Positions 1-5,665 of a DNA stretch of 6,981 nt are shown here, piece after piece; the stretch's first letter is position 1; each line of letters opens with the position of its first letter. The DNA is taken from NCBI GenBank assembly GCA_025054515.1, contig JANWZT010000061.1, forward strand, positions 1-6,981, read 5' to 3'. Source of the stretch: Candidatus Caldarchaeum sp. (GTDB lineage Archaea > Thermoproteota > Nitrososphaeria_A > Caldarchaeales > Caldarchaeaceae). Below the pieces are notes generated by a model. It ran no database searches. It was not told the origin of the DNA and saw only the letters and a list, made by a program, of their open reading frames with translations. A program made the position numbers and the translations under genes.

Positions 1-248
1 AACATGGTGATGAGGTTTTTCTTGGTGACTTCGGCGTTTATCTGCTGTATGTAGGCCTTTTTTTTCTGAAGTTTCTGGATTGTTTTCTGGTCTTTTTTAC
101 GGGTTGCGTTCATCAACTCTCGGTTGTACTGCTGGATTTCTGCCATCTTCGCGTAATCTTCTTTTTTGAATACCAGCTTACGGAGTATGGAAGTTGCCGC
201 GGAAAGAGCCGCCGCGACCGATGAAATCATGACCATTTCGACCACCAT
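1..248 (-). CDS. DUF106-family membrane protein (archaeal EMC3/YidC-like), N-terminal part cut by the left edge
   Basis: The frame opens with ATG at 248-246, 2 nt after the secY stop, and runs off the left edge after 82 complete codons without a stop. The peptide starts MVVEMVMISSVAAALSATSI, a short hydrophobic N-terminal segment (about 4-20). It is followed by a highly charged, Lys/Gln-rich helical stretch (about 21-75: YAKMAEIQQYNREL..., KKDQKTIQKLQKKK) likely to form a coiled coil, then NLITMF at the edge. This layout (N-terminal TM, cytosolic coiled coil, then further TMs) and the position after secY match DUF106 proteins, the archaeal members of the Oxa1/YidC/EMC3 membrane-insertase superfamily. 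The remaining TM helices are outside the window. ATG codons at 236 and 230 are alternative starts, and GGTGGT at 246-241 would suit 230 or 236. Gene and family are fairly sure; insertase function is inferred from the family. Confidence 0.8.
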   Translation of the reverse strand, partial: MVVEMVMISSVAAALSAATSILRKLVFKKEDYAKMAEIQQYNRELMNATRKKDQKTIQKLQKKKAYIQQINAEVTKKNLITM

Positions 249-250
249 TC

Positions 251-1684
251 TCATTCCCTGCCCAGCAGCTTGCCGAAAGCGGGATACATCTCGGATATCC
301 GTTCCCTGATGAGGAGCTGGTAGTATTGGTTGAGTATTCCTATGGTGAGTAGAATTCCGATTCCTGAGCCGAAGACTGCGAGATAGTCTGCGATGCTCGC
401 GACTGTTCCGATGATGAGGCCTCCGAGTATGGTGACGGTTCCGATGTATTTTCTGATGATGCTGGCGATGATTTCTGGCGACCTTCTGAATCCGGGCACC
501 TGCATCCCAGCGCTGATCAACTGTTCAGCCACCTTTTCAGGCGCCAGCCCTGAAATCTGAACCCAGAACTTCGCGAACAGCACTGAAAATACTATGAGCA
601 TCGCGGCGTGGGCTACCGCCCTGACAGGGTCCTCTAAAACTTGTGCGAGGCCTCTCGGCCCTATGACGTAGTATGCGAGGCCGCCGGTGGATATGACTGT
701 TCCTGCTTCTTCGTCGAAACGGTATGTGCCTATGAGGTTGAGGAAGAAGTTGTCGTTGTTGGGGTTGAACCTGCTCCAGACGAGCGAGCCGAGGTAGAAG
801 ATGTTGCTAAAGATGGTGGTGGCGAAGATGATTGGAACGTTCGAGACGTAAAGGAGCTTCACGGGATATTTTGCCCTGTATCCTTGGAATTTGGCGTAGG
901 ATATCGGGATTTCGATTCTGACTGCCTCGATGTATATCAGGGCAACTATGAGGAATATCGTCGACACAAACCCGACTATGTCGGGGAATCCGCCTTGTCG
1001 TATGAGGAGTGGTGAGATGTTACCGGCGATGATGGTTTGGAAGATGGCGAGTATTACTCCTTGGTAGATTTGGTCGGGTAAAAGGATGGGCGAAAAGAGG
1101 GAAACGAAAATTTCTTCCGCGACTCCGGCAACTATGAAGAGGCTGATGCCGCTTCCGATGCCCCAGCCCTTCTGAACGAGTTCGTCGAGAAGAATGATTA
1201 GGATGGTGGCCATGACCAGTTGGACGAAGATGACAAGGTTTTGGGTTTGGGTTGTCGGCCCGAAAAACCCGGCTGAAACATAGGCCGCACCCTGGAATAC
1301 CGCGATCACTATTGCCAATAATTTGCTGACCGACGTGAAGAGAGCTCTGTCTTCGCTTTTGTTGAGGTCAAGTTTGATCAGCTCAGCACCGACCAGAAGC
1401 TGAAGAATGAGGCCTGCCGTAACTATGGGCCCTATACCCAGAGTGATCAGCGTGCCGGTTTTTTGAGCGAATACGACGTTGAGCAGGACGGGGCTTTGGC
1501 CGACCTGCTGACCGGACGGTAGCCCGTAAAGAATGGTGTGGCCCATCCATGAGTAAACAACAAGGGCCAACGCCGTCCATGCCAGTTTTTCACCGAACCC
1601 GACCTTTCTACCGGGTTTCTTAATCTCGGGTAGAATGCGTGAAATTTTTTCAAATACAGTTCGAACCGGGGATTTCTCGCTCAT
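251..1684 (-). CDS. secY: preprotein translocase channel subunit SecY (Sec61 alpha type)
   Basis: A 477-residue integral membrane protein of SecY/Sec61-alpha type, the protein-conducting channel for secretion and membrane insertion. Hydrophobic segments consistent with ten helices lie near 34-53 (TM1), 83-100 (TM2b, after the plug region 65-80), 119-138, 150-167, 176-197, 238-255, 281-300, 356-377, 416-437 and 439-456. The cytosolic loop 256-280 (IEIPISYAKFQGYRAKYPVK) and loop 378-412 with MQVPGFRRSPE are the conserved ribosome- and SRP-receptor-facing loops of archaeal SecY. The long external loop at 301-345 is also of archaeal type. The ATG at 1684 overlaps the rpl15 stop by 4 nt; GGTG at 1693-1690 is 5 nt upstream. 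Length is normal. The next gene begins 2 nt after the stop. Confidence 0.97.
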   Translation of the reverse strand: MSEKSPVRTVFEKISRILPEIKKPGRKVGFGEKLAWTALALVVYSWMGHTILYGLPSGQQVGQSPVLLNVVFAQKTGTLITLGIGPIVTAGLILQLLVGAELIKLDLNKSEDRALFTSVSKLLAIVIAVFQGAAYVSAGFFGPTTQTQNLVIFVQLVMATILIILLDELVQKGWGIGSGISLFIVAGVAEEIFVSLFSPILLPDQIYQGVILAIFQTIIAGNISPLLIRQGGFPDIVGFVSTIFLIVALIYIEAVRIEIPISYAKFQGYRAKYPVKLLYVSNVPIIFATTIFSNIFYLGSLVWSRFNPNNDNFFLNLIGTYRFDEEAGTVISTGGLAYYVIGPRGLAQVLEDPVRAVAHAAMLIVFSVLFAKFWVQISGLAPEKVAEQLISAGMQVPGFRRSPEIIASIIRKYIGTVTILGGLIIGTVASIADYLAVFGSGIGILLTIGILNQYYQLLIRERISEMYPAFGKLLGRE

Positions 1685-2094
1685 GCGGACACCAGCTCGT
1701 CTGGCTTGACGAGTTTACCGCCTGCATGTTTGATTTTTTCTTCTGCACGGCGACTCCATTTCGCCACGACCACCGTCACGGGTTTCGTGATTCGTCCCCC
1801 ACCGAGTAGTTTGTCGTAACCGGCTTGAGCGAGGTTTACCACCATGTCCCCCGCCTTTTCCGCCATGGTTGAAACCGTGATGAGGCTGGCGGTTTTTTCA
1901 TGGACGCGTTCGATTGGGACGAAGCCGTTTTTTCCGAAGTAGTCAGTTTTGAGGAGCTTGGTCCATTTGTGTTTGTGTCCGCCGGCCATTCCCCGGCCGC
2001 CTTTTGCTCCGGTTTTCCTGTGCTGTCCGATCTGTCCCCAGCCATGAGTTCGGGAGCCGCGTCTTTTCCGGACTTTGCGCAACCTTGTCGGCAT
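1681..2094 (-). CDS. rpl15: 50S ribosomal protein L15 (uL15)
   Basis: A 137-residue archaeal uL15. The strongly basic glycine-rich N-terminus, RLRKVRKRRGSRTHGWG (4-20) then GQHRKTGAKGGRGMAGGHKHKW (23-44), is diagnostic and in the ribosome extends into 23S rRNA. The globular C-terminal part contains LAQAGYDKLLGGGRITKPVTVVVA (88-111) and SRRAEEKIKHAGGKLV (114-129). The start is ATG at 2094, with GGGTGG at 2106-2101 spaced 6 nt upstream. A TTG one codon earlier (2097) would leave only 3 nt and is less likely. It is the first gene after the only spacer above 11 nt in the cluster, and its TGA stop overlaps the secY ATG by 4 nt (ATGA), linking synthesis of a ribosomal protein and the translocon. 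Confidence 0.95.
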   Translation of the reverse strand: MPTRLRKVRKRRGSRTHGWGQIGQHRKTGAKGGRGMAGGHKHKWTKLLKTDYFGKNGFVPIERVHEKTASLITVSTMAEKAGDMVVNLAQAGYDKLLGGGRITKPVTVVVAKWSRRAEEKIKHAGGKLVKPDELVSA

Positions 2095-2157
2095 CAAATT
2101 CCACCCGAAAGCCAGACCCGGATGAAGGAGGACCGGTTTGTTAATAAGTGTTTCCCG
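2095..2157 (-). other. 63-nt spacer between rpl30 and rpl15
   Basis: This is the only non-coding gap above 11 nt in the window. Read on the minus strand it contains an AT-rich element CTTATTAA (2148-2141), a GGTCCTCC stretch, and the rpl15 Shine-Dalgarno GGGTGG (2106-2101). I see no small gene or strong hairpin with a T-tract in it. Confidence 0.6.
2141..2155 (-). promoter_or_regulatory. candidate archaeal promoter (BRE plus TATA-like box) ahead of rpl15
   Basis: On the minus strand a purine-rich GGGAAACA (BRE-like) is directly followed by CTTATTAA (2148-2141), which approximates an archaeal TATA box. Initiation about 25 nt downstream would give a leader of roughly 20-25 nt containing the GGGTGG ribosome-binding site of rpl15 (ATG at 2094). 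The match is weak, and the sequence could simply be an AT-rich spacer. It would drive rpl15-secY-DUF106 as a sub-operon. Confidence 0.25.
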
Positions 2158-2568
2158 TCAAACCATACGGCGTATCAGCTCGTTTATGTCGTCTCCACGG
2201 TCGCCGTATTCGCCATTTGATTTGTAAGCCCTTTTGATGGAGCGTTTAAACCCTTTTCTCGGAGGGCGGAGTTGGACGTAAACAGGCATCTCGAGAGCTT
2301 CCTCTCCTTTCTCCAATTTTTCCGACAAAGTCGCCAAGTCTCCGGAGAAGGAGCCGCTTCTTTTCAATAAGGTGAAGATGGTTTGTTTGTTGGGCTTACC
2401 CCATGTCAGATATCTTTGGGCCTTGTGCAACATTCCTTCGACTGTTTCGGATTGTTCGAAAAGAGCTGCAGTAAAGGCTTTTCCGAGCCTGAGTGACTGG
2501 AGTGTTTTTTCAACTTCGGGGTCTATGCCCACGTTGCCTTTGATCCGCACCACAGCCATGACCGTCAT
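2158..2568 (-). CDS. rpl30: 50S ribosomal protein L30 (uL30), short
   Basis: A 136-residue uL30. The N-terminal fold shows MAVVRIKGNVGIDPEVEKTLQSLRLGK (4-30), VEGMLHKAQRYLTWGKPNKQT (43-63) and LLKRSG (67-72). The C-terminus has RPPRKGFKRSIKRAYKSNGEYGDRGDDINELIRRMV (101-136), which is diagnostic of the longer archaeal L30 type. The region between (about 73-95) is compressed compared with the archaeal proteins of about 150-160 residues that I know, so a helical insertion seems reduced. The start is ATG at 2568, 2 nt after the rps5 stop, with GGAGG about 11 nt upstream. A second ATG at 2559 is the alternative and gives MAVVRIKG. The open frame runs back to 2688 inside rps5, but that extension has no family similarity. 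Confidence 0.92.
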   Translation of the reverse strand: MTVMAVVRIKGNVGIDPEVEKTLQSLRLGKAFTAALFEQSETVEGMLHKAQRYLTWGKPNKQTIFTLLKRSGSFSGDLATLSEKLEKGEEALEMPVYVQLRPPRKGFKRSIKRAYKSNGEYGDRGDDINELIRRMV

Positions 2569-2570
2569 CG

Positions 2571-3185
2571 CTAAACGGTCCTCCACAGGTCGGGAAGAAC
2601 TACTTTCGTGGTCTCTTTTAGGGCCTCGTAGGTGGCTCCGACGACCGATAAAGATGTTCTGGTTTCGCCGAAGCTTTTGGTCCAGCAATCCCGTATCCCC
2701 GCGAGTGCGAGAACAATTTTCTGCGATTCACCTGCCACCAGCCCGAGGCCTCGTGGAGCGGGAAGCAGCTCTATTCTTACGCTTCCGTATTTTCCTTCCG
2801 ACTTGACCAAAACGCTGTGAGGTTCTCCGCAGGCGCATTCCCAGCTGCCGCATCCTCTCTTCACCGGAACAATCGACATCTTGGCGTTTCGAATCGCTTT
2901 TTCGATGGCCAAAACCACCTGCGAAGACTTGCCCGTGCCTATTCCGATATATCCGTCCCGGTTCCCCACGACTACCAAAGCTTTGAAACGTGTCTTCTCC
3001 CCGGCGTCGGTCTGTCTTTGGACGAGCTTGACGTCGATTACCTCCTGCTCAAGGTTGGGAAGCAGCTTGTCGACTATTTCCGGCTCCAGAATTTTCCCAT
3101 GCATCTGAAATACTTGTTCTATCGAGTTGATTTTTCCCTCCAAGACCATTCTGCCGAGGTTTGTCCGCGGAACCCACTCACCCAT
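2571..3185 (-). CDS. rps5: 30S ribosomal protein S5 (uS5)
   Basis: A 204-residue archaeal uS5. The N-terminal block EWVPRTNLGRMVLEGKI (3-19) is characteristic. It is followed by the double-stranded-RNA-binding-like S5 domain containing RFKALVVVGNRDGYIGIGTGKS (66-87) and the archaeal cysteine-rich segment GCGSWECACGEPHSV (111-125). The C-terminal domain has GSVRIELLPAPRGLGLVAG (134-152), LALAGIRDCWTKSFGETRTS (159-178) and YEALKETTKV (186-195). uS5 lines the mRNA entry side of the 30S subunit and affects decoding accuracy (family knowledge). C112, C117, C119 and H123 could form a metal site, but this is inference. The ATG at 3185 is chosen for its spacing to GGAGG; it overlaps rpl18 by 8 nt. 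The TAG stop is 2 nt before rpl30. Confidence 0.95.
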   Translation of the reverse strand: MGEWVPRTNLGRMVLEGKINSIEQVFQMHGKILEPEIVDKLLPNLEQEVIDVKLVQRQTDAGEKTRFKALVVVGNRDGYIGIGTGKSSQVVLAIEKAIRNAKMSIVPVKRGCGSWECACGEPHSVLVKSEGKYGSVRIELLPAPRGLGLVAGESQKIVLALAGIRDCWTKSFGETRTSLSVVGATYEALKETTKVVLPDLWRTV

Positions 3186-3756
3186 CTCCACCGCCTCCGA
3201 CAATCTCGCCTTTGATTCGTTTCACCTCATCTTCGAGCTTAAGTAGATAATCCCTGTCTGTGGCCGCAAACTGCCAGCCAACTGGCGTCTGAGAAATTTT
3301 CCCAACATAATCGACTATGTGTTTACCGTAAAGCCTGTCTTCGTCGGGCATCACCTCTTCGTTGAAGGGGATTTCTAGACCGGCTTCGGCCGCGCCTTTG
3401 ACAACCGCGTAAAGACGCGAGCCTTTCACGGAACGGTACAAACCCAAATCAACTATCGCCTCTTTGATTCCGTTTTCGACGGCTTTCTTGCCGGCCAAAA
3501 GCCCCGTCAGGTATGCCGCGGGAACCGATTTGAAAGAAGCCTTCCACCCGTATTTTGACAGAACATCTGAAGAAACCGTCAACAGGGTTTGGTCTCCGCC
3601 GGCCTTTGATTTGACCAGCTGGACGATGATCCTGCGGTTGCTGCGTCGGATGACGAGCCGTTCGACGCCTGATTTGACCAATCTCAGCCTTTTCCGGTAG
3701 TCCGTCAACCCCTGCCGACGGCGACGCGGCTTCATCCGAAGAAGAGGCCCCACCAT
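3178..3756 (-). CDS. rpl18: 50S ribosomal protein L18 (uL18)
   Basis: A 192-residue archaeal uL18, longer than the bacterial form, as expected. It binds 5S rRNA together with uL5 in the central protuberance (family knowledge). The block MKPRRRRQGLTDYRKRLRLVKSG (8-30) followed by RLVIRRSNRRIIVQLV (33-48) is diagnostic. The segment AAYLTGLLAGKKAVENGIKEAIVDLGLYRS (80-109) is the conserved core. The start is taken as ATG at 3756, one nt after the rpl19e stop, with GGAGG at 3770-3766 exactly 9 nt upstream. A GTG three codons earlier (3765) directly abuts the same GGAGG and is therefore unlikely. The protein ends in a glycine-rich tail, VGGGGDG, whose codons contain the Shine-Dalgarno of rps5. It overlaps rps5 by 8 nt. 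Confidence 0.95.
   Translation of the reverse strand: MVGPLLRMKPRRRRQGLTDYRKRLRLVKSGVERLVIRRSNRRIIVQLVKSKAGGDQTLLTVSSDVLSKYGWKASFKSVPAAYLTGLLAGKKAVENGIKEAIVDLGLYRSVKGSRLYAVVKGAAEAGLEIPFNEEVMPDEDRLYGKHIVDYVGKISQTPVGWQFAATDRDYLLKLEDEVKRIKGEIVGGGGDG
3194..3198 (-). promoter_or_regulatory. Shine-Dalgarno GGAGG deciding the rps5 start
   Basis: GGAGG at 3198-3194 lies 8 nt before ATG at 3185-3183. The frame is open further upstream to a TTG at 3203 and a GTG at 3191, but neither is correctly spaced from this motif. The ATG also gives the N-terminus MGEWVPRTNLGR, which fits archaeal S5. Confidence 0.7.
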
Positions 3757-3757
3757 C

Positions 3758-4192
3758 TCAAGCACCCTCCTTGAGCAACCCCTTGTTCCTTATGAATTCT
3801 TTCAGCGCCGCCACCGACTTGAAGTTGCCGGCCTTGACGTAGCTGTAGAGTGTCCTGTAATCGGCCGGTTCCAGAACTCCTTTGTCCCGCAGCTTTTGCA
3901 GATATCTTCTTTGGGACCTCACCCGTTGTATCCAAGCTGTCTTTCTCGGAATGATGGAATGTTTCCCGCCTTCGCGGCTTCCTTCACCGCGTTTTCTTTT
4001 TGGTTCTAACCGGGCCCTGCTAACGCCTTTGGCTGGTATTTTGTAGATGGCGCCGTCCGCTATCAGCTTTCTGATTTCTGCACGTGTGATGGCTGATTCG
4101 ATGTCTTCAAGCCTTTCGGGGTCGAACCTAACCCTCGTGGTCCCGCATTTAAGAAGGTCTGCAGCCATCCTTCTCTGCATTTCGAGCGTCAT
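3758..4192 (-). CDS. rpl19e: 50S ribosomal protein L19e (eL19)
   Basis: A 144-residue eL19 protein, an archaeal/eukaryotic 50S component. Recognisable parts are the N-terminal helical block QRRMAADLLKCGTTRVRFDP (6-25), ITRAEIRKLIADGAIYKIPA (35-54), the basic linker RLEPKRKRGEGSREGGKHS (61-79), and the C-terminal helix-rich segment WIQRVRSQRRYLQKLRDKG (87-105) with LYSYVKAGNFKSVAALKEFI (115-134). These match the family, in which the basic linker threads through 23S rRNA. The ATG at 4192 overlaps the rpl32e stop by 4 nt (ATGA), and GGTG at 4203-4200 within a GGTGGTGG run lies 7 nt upstream. Length is normal for archaea. One nucleotide separates its stop from the rpl18 ATG. Confidence 0.95.
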   Translation of the reverse strand: MTLEMQRRMAADLLKCGTTRVRFDPERLEDIESAITRAEIRKLIADGAIYKIPAKGVSRARLEPKRKRGEGSREGGKHSIIPRKTAWIQRVRSQRRYLQKLRDKGVLEPADYRTLYSYVKAGNFKSVAALKEFIRNKGLLKEGA

Positions 4193-4572
4193 GATCCACC
4201 ACCTGCTTTGGCTGGCGGGTTAAGCACTTTGAATCCCTTAGCCCGGGCCGCTTCAAAAACTTCCATCTTCTTCTTCAGCCCTAGACGGCCTGAAATTCTG
4301 ACGGCGTCTTCTTCGGGGCGGAGGGTATCGAGCTCGGTCACCGACGACACCAACACATCCCTATATCCCGACGGATGGAGGCTACGGTACCTCGATGGGC
4401 TGCCGTAACCAATCTTAGCTAAAGGAGGTGAGCCGCTTCTTTGAAGCCGCATCCGGCTGTCTTTTCCCCGCGGCCGCCGGTATCCAGTTCTCAGCCTCAC
4501 GTACCGCCAGCTTTCTTGCCGTACGAATTCGGGAGTTTGCCGTCTTTTACGTAGAATTCTACGCGGTAACAA
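4189..4572 (-). CDS. rpl32e: 50S ribosomal protein L32e (eL32)
   Basis: A 127-residue archaeal/eukaryotic eL32 protein, not found in bacteria. Diagnostic segments are RRQTPEFVRQESWRYVRL (10-27), GYRRPRGKDSRMRLQRSG (30-47), KIGYGSPSRYRSLHPSGYRDVLV (53-75) and DAVRISGRLGLKKKMEVFEAARAKGFKVLNP (89-119). The very basic, arginine-rich N-terminal half fits 23S rRNA binding. The start is TTG at 4572, 7 nt after the rpl6 stop, with GGTGA overlapping that stop. No ATG or GTG is available in frame before the conserved region, so TTG is the only reasonable start close to the Shine-Dalgarno. The C-terminal tail after LNP is PAKAGGGS, glycine-rich and coincident with the rpl19e ribosome-binding site. The stop TGA overlaps the rpl19e ATG by 4 nt. 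Confidence 0.94.
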   Translation of the reverse strand: MLPRRILRKRRQTPEFVRQESWRYVRLRTGYRRPRGKDSRMRLQRSGSPPLAKIGYGSPSRYRSLHPSGYRDVLVSSVTELDTLRPEEDAVRISGRLGLKKKMEVFEAARAKGFKVLNPPAKAGGGS

Positions 4573-4579
4573 CCATCAT

Positions 4580-4584
4580 TCACC
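4580..4584 (-). promoter_or_regulatory. Shine-Dalgarno GGTGA overlapping the rpl6 stop, deciding the TTG start of rpl32e
   Basis: GGTGA at 4584-4580 includes the TGA stop of rpl6 and lies 7 nt before TTG at 4572-4570. The two ATG codons in the short spacer (4579-4577 and 4576-4574) are not in the L32e frame; the first opens a six-codon frame ending at TAG. An in-frame TGA at 4578-4576 excludes any earlier L32e start. Confidence 0.65.
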
Positions 4585-5119
4585 CCACAGCTTTCTCCAA
4601 AACATAGATGCCGTCGAGGAATTTCCGAGGGTCTTTCCTCGAAATCTTGGTCGCGTTCTCGATGTTCGCAGCCGTCTGTCCGACACTTTCACGGTCGATC
4701 CCGCTGATTATGATTTCATCACCCTTAACCTGCACGCTTACATCTCCGACAATCTTCGCCTTTCTCACGTACCTTTCGCCGATGAAATTGGTGATATGAA
4801 CTTCTTTGCCTGAAACTTTGACGGTGATCGGGAAATGTGACGAAACCACTTTCATTCGATATACGTATCCGTTCGAAACCCCCGTGAAAGCGTTTCTTGC
4901 GATGGAAACCAGAGTACCCAGCAATGCTTTCGCCTTCCGAGACCTGCCCGGCACCCGGAAGATTATCCTACCGTTGTCTACCTTTATTTCAGCGGGTATG
5001 TGGCTGATGTCTTTGACCAAGCGGCCTTTCTTTCCTTCGAAGACAAGCGTTTTCCCTTCGATCTTTACTGACGCGCCAGCCGGAATCGGGTAGAAATCTT
5101 CAACGTATTTAGTAGACAT
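4580..5119 (-). CDS. rpl6: 50S ribosomal protein L6 (uL6)
   Basis: A 179-residue uL6 protein, with two repeated RNA-binding folds as in the family. Domain 1 spans about 1-85 (IPAGASVKIEGKTLVFEGKKG at 12-32, then the helix ALLGTLVSIARNAFTGVSNG at 65-84). Domain 2 spans about 86-179 (FPITVKVSGKEVHITNFIGE at 96-115, then SGIDRESVGQTAANIE at 139-154). It ends KISRKDPRKFLDGIYVLEKAVG. uL6 sits near the sarcin-ricin loop and the factor-binding site (family knowledge). The frame stays open upstream to 5236, but that extension duplicates S8 coding sequence in another frame. The ATG at 5119 is preferred because GGAGGT (5134-5129) lies 9 nt upstream and MSTKYVED fits the family length. It overlaps rps8 by 11 nt. 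Confidence 0.95.
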   Translation of the reverse strand: MSTKYVEDFYPIPAGASVKIEGKTLVFEGKKGRLVKDISHIPAEIKVDNGRIIFRVPGRSRKAKALLGTLVSIARNAFTGVSNGYVYRMKVVSSHFPITVKVSGKEVHITNFIGERYVRKAKIVGDVSVQVKGDEIIISGIDRESVGQTAANIENATKISRKDPRKFLDGIYVLEKAVG

Positions 5120-5492
5120 AGCCGAGCAACCTCCCTCCAGTCTTCTGCCTTTTCGCTTCTTCGTGCGACATGACGCCTTTCGGTGTGGTAACGACCAATA
5201 GGCCGATGTTTCTTCCGGGAAGATATCTTTGTTCAAAAAATTCGTACTGAGTTGACTTGACGGCTATCCGCGGCCGTATCGGCGCTGACCTGTTTATCCT
5301 GCCAAGAAGCTGTATCTTGAAGATGCCGCCTCTTCCGTTGTCGATGAATTCGAAGGCGCCGATGTATCCGTTCCTCTGAAGAACCTTCAACACTTCGCCG
5401 ACGAGCTTCGATGCTTTGACGAAGCAGTCGCGGTTTCTCACAGCTTCGTTGTTTTGCAAGGTTGTGAAAAGAGATGATACCAAATCAGTCAT
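5109..5492 (-). CDS. rps8: 30S ribosomal protein S8 (uS8)
   Basis: A 127-residue protein equal in length to the usual archaeal uS8. The N-terminal helical part contains the family block ASKLVGEVLKVLQRNGYIG (27-45), followed by DNGRGGIFKIQL (51-62). The C-terminal domain has RYLPGRNIGLLVVTTPKGVMS (89-109) and ends GGRLLGYVY, the near-invariant S8 terminus that contacts 16S rRNA helix 21 (family knowledge). The ATG at 5492-5490 follows rps14 by 11 nt. GGTGAT at 5504-5499, overlapping the last base of the S14 stop, is 6 nt upstream, and a second AGGAGG directly abuts the ATG. The TAA stop (5111-5109) lies 11 nt inside the rpl6 reading frame. Confidence 0.96.
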   Translation of the reverse strand: MTDLVSSLFTTLQNNEAVRNRDCFVKASKLVGEVLKVLQRNGYIGAFEFIDNGRGGIFKIQLLGRINRSAPIRPRIAVKSTQYEFFEQRYLPGRNIGLLVVTTPKGVMSHEEAKRQKTGGRLLGYVY

Positions 5493-5503
5493 CCTCCTAT
5501 CAC

Positions 5504-5665
5504 CTAATCAAACACCTGAAAACCGAGCTTAGGCCCGATTTCGTTGATGCACCGCCTGCAAATATATAGCCCGTATTTTCTTATGACGCCGACGCTTGTT
5601 CCACAGCGGCGGCAGACGTGAACTCCTTTACCAAACTTCCTCTGCTTCGGCGGTTTGATCTTCAT
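5504..5665 (-). CDS. rps14: 30S ribosomal protein S14 (uS14), zinc-binding short form
   Basis: A 53-residue gene read by hand in the space between rpl5 and rps8. The protein begins MKIKPPKQRKFGKGVHV and contains four cysteines arranged C18-x2-C21-x14-C36-x2-C39 (CRRC ... CRRC), the zinc-ribbon of the short archaeal S14 form. It ends GPKLGFQVFD before TAG (5506-5504). It binds 16S rRNA in the head of the 30S subunit (family knowledge). The ATG at 5665-5663 overlaps the rpl5 TGA by 4 nt, and GAGGTGAT at 5679-5672 lies 6 nt upstream. Length, cysteine spacing and the L5-S14-S8 gene order all agree, so the call is firm despite the small size. Confidence 0.95.
   Translation of the reverse strand: MKIKPPKQRKFGKGVHVCRRCGTSVGVIRKYGLYICRRCINEIGPKLGFQVFD

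Noticed and set aside
641..1015. Plus-strand open frame of 124 codons, rich in Glu, Val and Asp
   Set aside because: It lies antisense to the well-conserved secY gene, has no family motif, and its skewed composition is what the complement of SecY codons produces.
1900..2220. Plus-strand open frame of 106 codons spanning the rpl30-rpl15 spacer
   Set aside because: Most of it is antisense to rpl15 and the rpl30 end; no protein family similarity, and it does not add structure to the spacer.
2569..2688. 40-codon N-terminal extension of L30
   Set aside because: It overlaps the conserved S5 C-terminus in another frame and has no L30 similarity.
2372..2806. Plus-strand open frame of 144 codons
   Set aside because: Antisense to rpl30 and rps5, both firmly identified; no recognisable motif and no fitting ribosome-binding context.
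2817..3215. Plus-strand open frame of 132 codons
   Set aside because: Fully antisense to rps5 and the end of rpl18; reads as a shadow of the conserved S5 codons.
4421..4430. Plus-strand AAAGGAGGTG resembling a strong Shine-Dalgarno
   Set aside because: No start codon or open frame follows at a suitable distance; it is the complement of L32e codons.
4550..4563. 14-bp perfect palindrome CGTAGAATTCTACG near the start of rpl32e
   Set aside because: It encodes RRILR in the L32e N-terminus, has no loop, and a palindrome of this size is expected about once by chance in a window this long.
5120..5236. 39-codon N-terminal extension of L6
   Set aside because: It is S8 coding sequence read in another frame; L6 of normal length starts at 5119 with a good Shine-Dalgarno.
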